From Euptelea pleiosperma (Eukaryota; Streptophyta; Magnoliopsida; Ranunculales; Eupteleaceae): 64,000 nucleotides of DNA. This document shows, in pieces, positions 22,528-35,038 of this stretch. A program made the position numbers and the translations under genes. Each line of letters begins with the position of its first letter. Within the stretch, counting starts at the first letter, position 1. The DNA lies in contig CM068544.1 in assembly GCA_035048495.1 (NCBI GenBank), positions 11,650,138 through 11,714,137 of the forward strand, given 5' to 3'. Under the pieces are notes generated by a model. The model did not search any database. It worked only from the letters and a program-made list of their open reading frames with translations, and was not told where the DNA came from.

Positions 22528-23429
22528 TTTCCTGTTGAAAGAAAGTGGGTGCTTGGATTTCAGGTCATTTCATTATTGTCTGCTCTCTTGCTGTTAGAAT
22601 CTTGTTAGTACTCAATGTTTTATGAACGATGTGGTATCGGATTCAGTCTTTATTACCTTCATTTTATGTTTACAGTCTCGAGCTTCTCCTGCTATAATTA
22701 TGATAGAGGTTTTGACAGCCCTCTAGAGGTTAAATGTGTGTTGGAAGAAGATAGGACATTACAACATAAAATGCCGCTGGTTACCTGGTTTTCACACGTA
22801 CCCAGGAACTACGCTTAGTAATACTGCTACACAAATGAATCACATCTATAGTAATGAACCTGGGACGAACAGAGTTGGTATTAGGTCACAAAAAGCTATC
22901 AAGTTTGAACTGCAGGTAATTAGCTAGTCGTTACCTTCTTCCCTCTGTAACTGAACTGAAATGATAATGGGTCTATTGGTCTTTTTGTTTTCAAAAAAAT
23001 GTTTTGTTTCAGAATAATTTCCTATGCAACAACGACACTCCATTTTCTGAAAATTTGGCCTGCCCATTTCATATTCACGTGTCAGACACATACAGACACT
23101 CTTTCCAAACAAATATTTATCAAAATACTCTTATATTGCCTACTTAACCCGAACTAAAGTTTAAGAACTATATCTCTTGATGTATGTAATAAATTGAATG
23201 GATGGGTTGATGCATTGAGTTTATGGGGGCATTGTGTCTGTAATACATGTGCCATTTCCAGGCTACATAGTTAATTTCCATTAATGTTCTTATCTGTGTT
23301 CTATCATTTCAACAGCTTTACAAGGCAAAGGAAGGGAGGTATCTCCTAGATTTGCAAAGGATTCAAGGGCCACCTTTTCTCTTCCTTGAAATCTGTGCTG
23401 CATTTCTTGCACAACTTCGCGTTATATAA
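22528..23429 (+). pseudogene. SnRK1-alpha (KIN10/KIN11-like) 3' gene fragment
   Basis: Three exon-like blocks fit the C-terminal regulatory (KA1) region of plant SnRK1-alpha, the energy-sensing Ser/Thr kinase of the SNF1/AMPK family. Block 1, 22528-22563: FPVERKWVLGFQ, then GT. Block 2, 22676-22915: SRASPAIIMIEVLTAL, a TAG at 22724-22726, then NVCWKKIGHYNIKCRW and ending KFELQ before GTAATT. Block 3, 23316-23429: LYKAKEGRYLLDL, QRIQGPPFLFL, CAAFLAQLRVI and a natural stop. Introns of 112 and 400 bases have GT/AG ends and the frame is kept across them, so this is a genomic rather than a processed copy. The TAG where the family has Gln, and the lack of a kinase domain nearby, make it a pseudogene fragment. 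It could instead be the edge of a gene broken by the surrounding elements. Confidence 0.85.
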
Positions 23430-23916
23430 TGGTTTCTTGTGGATTGTAGTGATGAAATTTTGGGCTATTGGGATTATTGTAAAATAAGGGGTGTAATTTT
23501 CTGTAATTGGGGTAAAACACTATACCCCATAGTTGTATTATTGCTTTTGAATGGTTGTATTGCAGAATATCTTGAGATTAATTACCCATACGGGAGTTGT
23601 CGAGACTTTATGTCGGACCCTCGTTACTGTGTAAATATGTGTTTATATAAGCAAAATCTTTTGTTTCTATAGTTGTTGAAATCAAGGTTTAATGACGCGA
23701 CAAAGATTGTTTAATTTCATCAGGTATTTTGAGAGTGCTCAGCAGTCTTGATACTCAGTTTGAATGGATATTCAAACTTTCAATAATTTGTCCATGAAGT
23801 ATGTAAATGTATTCTGTCATATAGTTTGATTCATTCTTCTACTGTATAGTTGGTGTATTTATATACGATACACAGATTTTGACACGGCTTTGTAGAGCCC
23901 ACATGGTGATGATCCA
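23430..23916. other. Downstream flank of the SnRK1-alpha fragment
   Basis: AT-rich DNA. The first 200-300 bases may be the 3' UTR of the fragment. No element boundary or gene is seen; a 77-codon open frame at 23439-23672 has no support. Confidence 0.4.
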
Positions 23917-24855
23917 AGGGCTGATTCTTTGAGGATGATCTCCATGGCCTTGTCCTCAGAAAAGAAAAAAAGAACAAAAAAAAAGCCCATATCTAACCCC
24001 ATCAAATGTGGACTCGGAAGTTAATGGAGAAAATAGATGGTCCAGAATTTATCAATTTGTACAGTTCTTATAGGGCTAGAAATACTCGAATGGGTTAATT
24101 TTTGTGACGTATAAAATGATACATTGGGGACAACAATTTTCACAACAAAAAATTGGCGCGGGCCAATGTATAACTAAGAAGTTTTGGAATGGGATGATTT
24201 TTGGTGAGGATGGTCTCTATGGCTAGGAGATCATCCTCACCAAAATTCGAATTATTCCGATATTCATAGACTGGTTTAGAAGTTGAAGATTTATGGACAG
24301 TGTATGTTTACCGTTTATATGAAAAGTACATTTGATGGGGTTAGAAATTTCAGAATGGGCTGATTTTTTGTAGGAGTGATCTGTATGGTGAGGAGATCAT
24401 CCTCACCAAAAATTGGCGATTGATTCATCTTCTATGTGGGTACGCAAAAATTGATGTGAAAAATGTTGTCCCCCGATATGGGTCGTTGTCCCCCGATTCT
24501 GATCCATATCGGGAACAACATTTTTCACATCAATTTTTCCATACCCACATAGAAGATCAATCGATGGCTGATTTTTGGTGAGGATGACCATATAGATCAC
24601 CCCTACAAAAATCAGCCCATTCTGAAATTTCCAACACCATCAAATGTGGGTTTCAGGTTAACGGAAAAAAATAGACGGTCCATAATTCTTCAACTTATAA
24701 ACTATGCTATTAATATCAGAATGATTTGAATTTTTGTGAGGGTGATCTCCTCACCATAGAGATCATCCTCACGAAAAATCATCCCATTCCAAAACTTCTA
24801 ATTTATATATTGGCCCCCGATAATTTTTTTTGTGTGAAATTGTGTGAAAATGTGG
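23917..24855. mobile_element. Foldback (long inverted repeat) element with an extra partial arm
   Basis: Left arm about 24127-24485 and right arm about 24500-24855 are imperfect reverse complements over some 340 bases. They meet at GATATGG / CCATATC around a loop of about 20 bases. Both arms carry GGTGAGGATG and GAGATCATCCTCACC. A third, partial module at 23917-24110 repeats part of the right arm in direct orientation (CCATCAAATGTGG, ATAGATGGTCCA). No transposase is present. This fits a foldback or hairpin-type non-autonomous DNA transposon; I could not fix a target duplication. Confidence 0.75.
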
Positions 24856-24888
24856 TGTTTGTTCTTACAATATCTTGCTTCCTCACTT

Positions 24889-26344
24889 TAATTATAAAAA
24901 TATTCAGATATAAAATATAGTCAAAAAACTTTCATGAAGTGGACCGTACAGAATCTGAAATTCTAAGTTGTGAAGAAAATAACAGTACCTTAGAAAAATC
25001 ATAACTAAATAAGTATAAATCATAAAAATACAAACTCAACTATTTTATAAAATAGATTTATATCAGGTTGTAGGAAAAATAATTAGAAAAATATTTAAGT
25101 CCTAAAAATACTATAAAAATTATAAAGAACATGGCTATCTGTTATAGGTGCCAAATAAGTCACGGCCAAACCCATCATGGTGGCACCAAACAATGACCTA
25201 CTAAAGAAAAATATAGTAAATCATGCTCAAATTAATTTATATTGAAGATCTACCATAATATAATGAAAGAAAAGTAATAACTTGAAGAAAAATAAGCATA
25301 AGATGGATCAAGCACACTTACCTTAAGGTTTCTTAGACTTTAATGGAAATCAAAAGTTTATTCAAATTTCAAAGTCGTCGAATCGTCCTTTTCTCGGGGT
25401 ATGTTCTTCCATTCAGAGTCCCCGTCAATTCTCCCTTCTTCTTCGAGTGCGATCGATGCCCGGATGAAGGTTTAATGGAGATTTCTCTATTCTTTAATAG
25501 AGTTTGGTTTGTGAAAACTTTCAAAGCTTTAGGGTTTTCATAAATATGTTTAGGGAAGGATTAGGGTTTCTATTTTAGTAAAATTCGTAACTATCAAAGG
25601 GATGACTTTTTCAATCCGCAAAAAATTATATTTTATATTATTAATGGGTTAAAAATGGGCCCAAGGCCCATATATATCAACTAGGCTTCATTGAAGATTA
25701 TTATTAAGCCCAAAAGGCCTCTTAATTGGCCATACGGGCCCACACAATAGTCATAACACAAATAATCATTCATTAATTTAATTAAACTATATTATATAAT
25801 TTAGAAGTTCATACAATAAGGTATTGACACATATCACACACATATATCATAAAAACGTTCAAAGCCCTGGAAAAGTGTCAAATGACATCGGAATGACCCG
25901 AAAAGAGATTCGCATGTCCCACACTCCTATTAAATATTATTTTTGAAAACTTAAGAATTGTAGGAAAGTTCAAAAATTATGAAAATACTATTTTTGTCAA
26001 AATTTCCTGAAATCTTCCGCTAGGGTTTTTCTGTCTCAAGAAATGTTCTAAATTTCTCGAGTAAGTTGGGAAGGTTAAAATAGGAATATTTTTGGTGTCT
26101 CGGACCCACAAATAATTTTTTTATAAAATGTTCTGGAATGTTAGCGGGGGAAAGAAAAAGTCCCCTGCAAGTTATGGTTCATTATTTTTAGTAGGAATTT
26201 TGCCCTAAAGAGCGAGTTTCAAAAATAACAGATTTTTTAAAGTTGTTAGAATGAAACCAAATTAAACATACATACTCAACAATGAAAGTTCAGGGTATTA
26301 GGTGAATTTACCATAATACCCTAGAATGAAAGTTCAGGGTATCA
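24889..26344 (+). repeat. Family-2 LTR-like unit, copy b (5'-truncated)
   Basis: It begins inside the ~185-bp repeat zone and runs through the CCATCATGGTGGC and GGCCCATATATATC regions to the family end CCCTAGAATGAAAGTTCAGG, finishing GGGTATCA. Compared with copy c it lacks the TGTCACGCC start and most of the minisatellite. Orientation is the same as copy c. Confidence 0.75.
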
Positions 26345-26808
26345 CATCCTTACTACTTCAAGTATACCGAGCTCATAAGTGGCCTCCTTGATTATTTGTA
26401 GGTTAGCTTGGTGTCGGATTAGGAACATGAACCAACCCTAGCTCATCTTCTGGGAAAACTCATCTTAACGCTTGACAAATCTGGTTAGTCTAGGGCGTAC
26501 TTAAGTCAGCTGATGTGCCGGACGTCTATCTAGGCTTCGAATTATCTCGCAGTCGACTTGAATTAGTATTAGCAGATTTGCTTTGAAAAGAATCGGTGAG
26601 AACCTACAGAGTAAAAAGTTAGTCCGGCGGGTAATAAAAGATAAACCAATGGTTCGCCCACTGTCATAATCTACACTATCCCTACATTATCAAGATAATT
26701 CATAAACTATCCTGATTGTTTAGAAGTAGGATTATCTGTTACTTTGTATGCATCATCTAGGCTCATTAGGCTTCGTAGTCTTTAGACTTTTGCCGACTCT
26801 AGGGCTTC
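26345..26808 (+). repeat. Isolated piece of Athila-like leader between two family-2 copies
   Basis: Collinear with about 1195-1680 of the element A leader (CTACTTCAAGTATACCGAGCT, GGTTAGTCTAGGGCGTACTT, GTTAGTCCGGCGGGTAA), but clearly more diverged than the A, B and C leaders are from each other. There is no PBS and no gag. Confidence 0.75.
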
Positions 26809-29800
26809 TGTCACGCCCCGAATCTGGATACCCAGATACGACCCGAAAATCCATGAATCAACCCGTACCCGAACCCAGAGGCGATCCACGAATGTCCCCT
26901 AGTGGTCCAATAGGTCAATTACACTACTAAGGTTCATTCGAAAACCCACTAAGTAAAAAAACTAATTCTAGATGTAGAAAACAAATAATTAAAATAATTC
27001 ATAATTTTAATAATTCAATCAATTAACTAAATATGGAGAGAAGAATATGAGAACATGCTCTCAATCAAAGGACTACATGCCCGTGAAAATAAATAAGTAA
27101 TGTTTTAGAACAATCAAAATAAAGTCTACTAAAGTGTAGGATCGACTCTCAAATCCTCGCCGATCTCCTCGAATGCACCAGAGTCTTTCACCTCAAAATC
27201 ATCTCATGTACCCGGCTCCTCAAAATCTGAAAATGGTATCGGTGTAGCACCGTGAGCCGAGGCCCAGTAATACAACAGTGTGCATGGTATGATGTCATAC
27301 TATACAACTTTTTAACCAAAGTATGCATCTCAATCATATAATAAAGAGGACATGAATATGAGGGTAAATACAAGTGAGTACGGGATGCAAATGCAACTAG
27401 TACCCATAACCACATAGGGCTCCATCTCCTTCCCGCACTGGGAGCGGTCTCATCGACCCATCTGCAGGATATAATAACGTCTGGGGCCTTTCACCCTAGG
27501 GTACCGAACCCTGATTAATTGATAAAACCAATATAAACGTACATAATATACTTCAACCCCGTTCCCTTATGCACTCCTTATATGGAATGATGTGATGATC
27601 ATGGTATGACAACAAGATGGTACTAAGCACACATGTATTTAACATTTAATTAAGAATATAAAATGAACACATGATCATCAAAAGTAATAACAGGGGAACG
27701 AATTATGGTTAAACATGAATAACATGTAACAATCACCGAAGGTTATGATCAACACGGATGAACAATATAAGTGAAAATCGTAAGATAATCCAACACACCA
27801 TGGCCGAACCCTATGAGGGATCCATGACACAAGGTCGAACCCTAAAGAGGGATCCAAGACACTTGGCCGAACCCTATGAGAGATCCAAGACACATGGGTG
27901 GGATCCCCATGCATACAAGTATAGGTCAAACCATCTAGGTTTAATAGTTAATAAATCATGACTGAACCACTAAGGGTTTCCAAGGCCATTAATCGTCCAA
28001 AATCTAAAAAATAGGTTTTTCATAAAAAATATAATTCTTTGCAAAAATCATAACTAAATAAATATAAATTAAAAAAATACAAACTCAATGGATTTAGAAA
28101 CTAAATTCACAGAGGCTTTTAGGAAAACTAAATAGAAAAACATTCAGATTCAAAATATAAGTCAAAATCCTTAATGAAGTGGGCCAGACAGAATCTAGAA
28201 TTCTCAGTTTTACAGAAAAGTCCCGTACTTTTGAAAAATTATAAGTTAATCAATACAAATCAAAAAAATACAAACTTAAAGGTTATAAAAACTAGATTTA
28301 CAGAGGTATTTAGGAAAAATAAATAGAAAAATATTTAGCTTTAAAATATGGTTCGAAACCCTTAATTAATTAGGCTGGATAGAATCTGAAATTCTGGGTT
28401 TTATAAAAAAGTCCAACACATTCGAAAAATCATAACTTAATCATTACAAATCAAAAAAATACAAACTCAATGGTTCTAGAAACTAGATTGATATAGGTAT
28501 CTAGAAAAATAACTAGAAAAATATTTAGGTTAAAAATATATATCAAAATCTTAAGTAAATTGGACATTGTAAAATCTAGAATTCTAGGTTTTATAGAAAA
28601 GTCCAGAACGTTTGAAAAATCATAACATAATGAATACGAATCAGAAAAATACAAACTTAAAGGCTCTAGAAACTAAATTAATAGAGGTATCTATAAAATA
28701 ATTAAAAAAATATTTAGGTTAAAAATATAGATCAAAATCTCAAGTGAAGTGGACCGTATAAAATCTAAAATTCTGGTTTTATAGAAAAGTCTGGCATGTT
28801 TGAAAAATCATAACTTAATCAATACAAATCAGACAAATACAAACTCAAAGGTTCTAAAAACTAGATTGATATAAGTATTTATGAAAAATAATTAGAAAAA
28901 TATTTAGGTTAAAAATATATATAGAAATCCCAAGTGAAATGGACTGTGCAAAATCTGGAATTCAGGGTTTTACAAAAAAGTCCAGCATGTTTGAAAAATT
29001 ATAACTTCATCAATACAAATCAGAAAAATACAAATTCAAAGGTTCTAGAAACTAGATTATATAGGTATCTATGAAAAATAATTACAAAAATATTTAAGTT
29101 AAAAATATAGATCGGAATCCCAAGTGAAGTGGACCGTGTAAAATCTAGAATTCTGGATTTTTTGTTAAAGTCCAACAACTTAGAAACATCATAACTTAAT
29201 CAATACAAATCAGAAAAATACAAGCTCAAAGGTCCTAGAAAATAAATTGATAGAGGTATTTATGAAAAATAATTAGAAAAATATTCATGTTAAAAATATA
29301 GATCTAAATCCCATGTGAAGTGGATTGTGTAAAATCTAGAATTCTGGGTCTTTTGTTGAAGTCCAACAACTTAGAAAAATTATAATAAAATAAATATAAA
29401 TAAAAAAAATACAAACTAAACGGTTTTAAAAAATAGATTAATAGAGATATTTAAAAAAATAATTATAAAAATATTTAAATCATAAAAATACAACAAAATG
29501 ATAAAAAAATATAGTCATTCGTTATAGGTGTAAAAGAAACCATGGCCAATCCCATTATGGTGGCCCAAAATAAAGATCAACCCAATAAGAATAAAGTAAA
29601 TATTGTTAAAATTAATTTATAATGAGTATCAACCATTATCTAATGAAAGAAAAAAAAATCTTGAAGAAAAATAAGTATATGATAGATCAAACACACTTAC
29701 CTCAGGGTTTCTTGAACTTTAATGAAAATCAAAAGTTTCTTCAAATTTGAAAGTCGTCGGATCGTCCTCTCCTCGGGGTATGTTCTTATATTTAGAGTCC

Positions 29801-30038
29801 CCGTCAATTCTCCCTTCTTGCTTGAGTGCGATAGGCGCCCGGATGAAGGTTTAATGGAGCTTTCTCTATTCTTCAATGGAGTTGGGTTTGTAAAAGCTTC
29901 TAAAGCTTTAGGGTTTCCATAAATAGGTTTAGGGAAGGATAAGGGTTTCTATATTAGTAGAATTTGTAACTATCAAAGGGATGACTCTTTTAACCCTCAA
30001 AAACTTATATTTTACACTACTAATGGGTTAGAAATGGG
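26809..30038 (+). repeat. Family-2 LTR-like unit, copy c, left part
   Basis: Starts TGTCACGCCCCGAATCTGG and reads through one unit of the ~226-bp repeat (about 27720-27960), eight units of the ~185-bp repeat and the GGTGGCCCAAAATAAAG region. At 30034-30038 (ATGGG) a family-1 solo LTR interrupts it; the unit resumes at 36300. No coding sequence. Confidence 0.85.
28010..29470. repeat. ~185-bp minisatellite in family-2 copy c (about 8 units)
   Basis: The reverse complement of the array in copy a, marked by CATAACTTAATCAATACAAA about every 185 bases (near 28050, 28240, 28430, 28620, 28810, 28990, 29190, 29380). It is longer than in copies a and d (5 to 6 units). Confidence 0.85.
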
Positions 30039-31264
30039 TGATATTCGCTTAAAAGTGTATATTTTCCACTGTTATCTTCTAAGCGTTATCGCACTCTCCT
30101 ACGTAAAATGCTCTATTTATCTACTTTTTTATGTAAGAGTCTCTTTTGTTTCGTAGAATATATTTTTTTGGACGAAATGGTATATTTGCATGCATTAAAC
30201 ACATTTTCGGAAGTCTAGGTAGGAAGACGTTATGATCAAGTCTCATTACGTGCTTTTCTCTTGTAGAAAAATCGATCGGGCTATTCTCGAGACTTGTGGG
30301 CCCACAATCAACCACAGAAGCCTAATATCAAAGCTTGAAGAGCCACAGGCTATGACTAGAAGATATGGGCTAAATATGGGCTGAATAAGAGGACCAAAAA
30401 GTCGGCCCAAAGAACGAAGAAAGTAGGAAAGCCAATGACCAAGAGACGGACCAAAGCGTTTAAAGCCACATGAGTCAGCAAGGAATGATGGTCTACTCTA
30501 CTAGAGAAGTGTGAGGATGGTCACAGTGAAGACCAGGGTTCCAGACCCTCTGCCAATACTTTTATCTCCATTGTCTGATATCTTCTCTCTCCTCCCCCTA
30601 ATTTTTTATCTCATCTCTCCTTATTCTCTCTCTCTTCATCTCTCGGTCCTCGGATCTACTGACCTAACCCCAGAACTCCTGCCCGTTGGCTCTGGCCCAT
30701 CTCCCTAAGCTATCGGACCGTTGGATCTTCCATCGGACTATTGGATCGTCCATCAGACCGTCGAATCTCTCTAAATCCGTCGGCCTACCAATTTGGGTCC
30801 CAATCAAGTCACCATCCATCTGATCGTCATCAAATTGTCTGTCACATCATCTTGTGAGACGATGGACATCATCAATCCATGTGGACCAGTAGACGGGCCC
30901 ATCATCATCGACCCGTGGCCCGACCATGTAGTGGACCTCGCGATTTTCAAATGCTTTAAATTATTATTTTTAAATAAAAAAGGGGGGTCTACTAAATGGG
31001 GAAATTCCCCATAGAAAAGTAAGGTTTTACTTGAAAATCCCTAATTTCCATTAATGGAAACTAGGGAGCTCTAAAAGGGGAAGGAGAAGGGTTCGTTGGA
31101 ACCCTAATCCCCCTCCTATCTCTTTCTCTCCTCCCCCAAAATATTTTTTGAATGTTTTCCTCTCCTTCTCCTTTTTTTTCTTCATTCTCTTCCTCTTCTT
31201 CTTCATTTTCTTCATCTTTTCCCTTGCCGGAGTTGCAGGCAGCAACTCCGGCCGCCTGCACGTC

Positions 31265-34200
31265 TATAATACCCTGAACTTTTGTTCTAGGGTATTATGG
31301 TAAATTCACCTAATAATGAAAACCTGAAACTTTTTCAGACTCTTATTATTGTTTTTATTGTTAAATATCATGTATGAGTATGTGTATTTAATTTGGTTTC
31401 ATTTTAACAACTTTGAAAAACCTGCTATTTTTGAAATTCGTTCTTTAGGGCAAAATTCCTATTAAGAATAATGAACTATAACTTGCAGGGTCTTTTTTTT
31501 TTCCCCAGCTAACATTCTAGAACTTTTATAAAAAAATTATTTTGTGGGCCCGAGACACAAAAAAATATTCCTATTTTATCTTTACCAACTTACCTGTGAA
31601 ATTTGGAACCTTTCTTGAGACATAAAAACTTTAGCGGGAGATTTCGGGAGATTTCGACAAAAATAGTATTTTCGTAATTTTTAAACTTTCATACCATTCT
31701 TATATTTTCAAAAATAATATTTAATTATATTTTATTTATTTAATAGGAGCGTGGGACCTGCAAATCACTTTCGGGTCATTCCAATGTCATTTCACACTTT
31801 TCTAGAATTTTGAACATTTTTATGATTTGTGTGTGTGACATGTGTCAATACCTTATTGTATGGACTTTTAAATTGTATAATATAGTTTGATTGAATTAAT
31901 TTATAATTATTTGTGTTATGATTGTTGGGTGGGGCCGTATGGCCGATATAGAAGTCTTTTGGGCTTTATAATATTCTTAAATGAAGCCTATTGATGTATA
32001 TGGGCCTTGGGCCCATTTCTAACCCATTAGTAGTGTAAAATAAGAGTTTTTGAGGGTTGAAAAAGTAATCTCTTTGCTAGTTACGAATTTCAACAAAATA
32101 GAAACCCTAATCCTTCCCTAAACCTATTTATTAAAAACCCTAAAGCTTTAGAAGCTTTCACAAACCCAACTCCATTGAAGAATAGAGAAAGCTCCATTAA
32201 ACCTTTATCCGGGCACCGATCGCACTCGAGCAAGAAGGGAGAATTGACGGGGACTCCGATTTGAAGAATATACTCCGAGGAGAGGACGATCCGACGACTT
32301 TCAAATTTGAAGAAACTTTTGATTTTCATTAAAGTTCAAGAAACCTTAAGGTAAGTGTGTTTGATCCATCCTATACTTATTTTTCTTCAAGAGTTTGTTT
32401 TTCTTTTATTAGGTAATGGTTGATACTCATTATAAATTAATTTCAATTATATTTAGTTTATTCTTATTGGGTTGATCTTTATTTTGGGCCACCATGATGA
32501 GTTTGGCCATGGTCTATTTTGTACCTATAACGGATGACTATGTTCTTTATCATTTTTGTTATATTTTTATAATTTAAATATTTTTATAATTATTTTCTCT
32601 AAATACCTCTATAAATCTATTTTTCAAAACCGTTTAGTTTGTATTTTTCTGATTTTTATTGATTAAGTTATGATTTTTCTAAGTTGTATGACTTTACCAA
32701 AAAACCCAGAATTTTAGATTTTACACGGTCCGATTCACTTGGGATTTCGATCTATATTTTTAATCTAAATATTTTTCTAATTATTTTTCATGGATACCTC
32801 TATCAATCTAGTTTCTAGAACCTTTGAGTTTATATTTTTCTGATTTGTATTGATTAAGTTATGATTTTTCAAACGTGCTGGACTTTTCTGTAAAACCCAG
32901 AATTCCAGATTTTACACGGTCCAATTTACCTGAGATTTCGATCTATATTTTTAACCTAAATATTTTTCTAATTATTTTTCATAGATACCTCTATCAATTT
33001 AGTTTCTAGAACCCTTGAGTTTGTATTTTTTCGATTTGTATCGATTAAGTTATGATTTTTAAATGTGTTAGACTTTTCTGTAAAACCCAGAATCCCAGAT
33101 TCTGTCCGACCCACTTCATTAAGGGTTTCGACCCATATTTTGAATCTAAATATTTTTTTATTTCTTTTTTCTAAATACGTCTATAAATCTAGTTTCTATA
33201 ACATTTGAGTTTGTATTTTTCTGATTAGTATTGATTAAGTTATGATTTTTTAAATGTGCGGGACTTTTCTGTATCCCAGATTCTGTCCGGCCCAATTAAT
33301 TAAGATTTTTGACCTATATTTTGAATCCGAATATTTTTTTATTTATTTTTTCTAAAATCTCTGTAAATCTAATTTTTAAATCCATTGAGTTTATATTTTT
33401 CTAATTCATATTTATTTAGTTATAATTTTTATAATGCAGTATACTTTTTTTGTAAAAAACCTATTAATTGTTCGTGGTTCGGTCATGATTATTAACTATT
33501 AAGGTTTTAACCTTGTTGTTTGACTAAACCCTAGATGGTTTGACCTATACCTGTATGCATGGGGATCCAACCCATGTGTCTTGGATCTCTGATAGGGTTC
33601 GGCCAAGTGTCTTGGATCCCTCTTTAGGGTTCGACCTTGTGTCATGGATTCCTCATAGGGTTCGGCCATGGCGTGTTGGATTCTCTTGCGATTTTCACTT
33701 ATATTATTCATCGATGTTGATTGTGATATTTGGTCATGTCTTATTGACTATTATACCTAGATGGTTCGACCTATACTTGTATGCATGGGGATCCCACCCA
33801 TGTGTCTTGGATCCCTCATAGGGTTCGGCCAAGTGTCTTGGATCCCTCTTTAAGGTTCGACCTTGTGTCATGGATCCCTCATAGGGTTCGGCCATGGTGT
33901 GTTGGATTGTCTTGTGATTTCTACTTATATTATTCATCCGTGTTGATCGTGACCTTCAGTGATTGTTACATGTTATTCATAGTTAACCCTAATTCGTTCC
34001 CATATTATTACTCTTAATGATCATTGGTTCATTTTATATTTTTATTTAAATGTTAAATACATGTGTGCTTATGTCATGTAACCCTAGTACATCTTGTTGT
34101 CATACTATGATCATCACGTCATTTCATATAAGGGGTGCATAAGGGAACGGGGTTGAAGTATATTTTATACGTTATATTGGTTTTATCAATTAATCAGGGT

Positions 34201-34884
34201 TCGGTACCCTAGGGTGAAAGGCCCCAGACGTTATTATATCCTGTAGATGGGTCGATGAGACCGCTCCCAGTGCGGAAAGGAGATGGAGACCCTATGTGGT
34301 TATGGGTACTAGTTGCATTGGCATCCTGTACTTACTTGCATTCATCCTCATATTCATGTCATCCTTATTATATGATTGAGATGCATACCTTGGTTAAAAA
34401 CCTTTATAGTATGATGTCATACCATGCACACAGTTGTTATTACTGGGCCTCGACTCACGGTGCTACACTGATACCATTTTCAGATTTTGAGGAGCCGGGT
34501 ACGTGAGATGATTTTGAGACGAAAGACTCCAGTGCATTCGAGGAGATCGGCGAGGATTTGGGAGTCGATCCCACACTTTAGAAAGTTATATTTGATTATT
34601 TTATAACATTATTTATTTATTTTCACGGGCATGTAAGCCTTTGATTGAGAGCATGTTCTCACTTCCATCTCTGCACATTTAGTTGATTCATTGAATTATT
34701 TGAATTATTTGTTTCCTACATCTAGACTCTTTTTTTTACTTAGTGGGTTTTCGAATGAACCTTAGTAGTCTAATTGACCTAATTGGACCACTAGGGGACA
34801 TTCATGGATCACCTCTGGGTTCGGGTACGGGTCGATCCATGGATTTTCGGGTCGTATCTGGGTATCCGGATTCGGGGCGTGACA
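31265..34884 (-). mobile_element. Family-2 LTR-like unit, copy d, complete (3620 bp), nested in a solo LTR
   Basis: On the minus strand it starts TGTCACGCCCCGAATCC (34884) and ends CAGGGTATTATA (31265). It is flanked by ACGTC (31260-31264) and AGGTC (34885-34889), a 5-bp target duplication with one mismatch. Removing it restores GCCTGCACGTCCTTCTCCC, matching the uninterrupted LTR of element A near 6789. Five ~185-bp units lie at about 32570-33470 and two ~226-bp units at about 33524-33970. It has no genes, so it is best read as a solo LTR or a short non-autonomous element. Confidence 0.88.
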
Positions 34885-35010
34885 AGGTCCTTCTCCCTTC
34901 TCCCCCTCTCCTTCTTCTTCTCCTTCGCTTCTTCCTCTTCTCTTTCTCCTTTTTCTTCTTCTTCTTGCTACATTGCTGCATAACAGCAGCACCGCTCCTC
35001 CTCTTCTCTC

Positions 35011-35038
35011 GCCGGAGTTGCAGGTCTGCAACTCCGGC
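35011..35038. repeat. CCGGAGTTGC palindromes of the 30039-36299 LTR
   Basis: GCCGGAGTTGC/GCAACTCCGGC around AGGTCT. Further copies lie at 31226-31252 (loop AGGCA) and 35150-35170 (shortened). A different perfect palindrome, GGTGTTGC/GCAACACC, is at 35458-35479. Confidence 0.85.

Noticed and set aside
22676..23429. Functional SnRK1-alpha gene
   Set aside because: In-frame TAG at 22724-22726 and no kinase domain or UBA region found upstream within the non-LTR segment.
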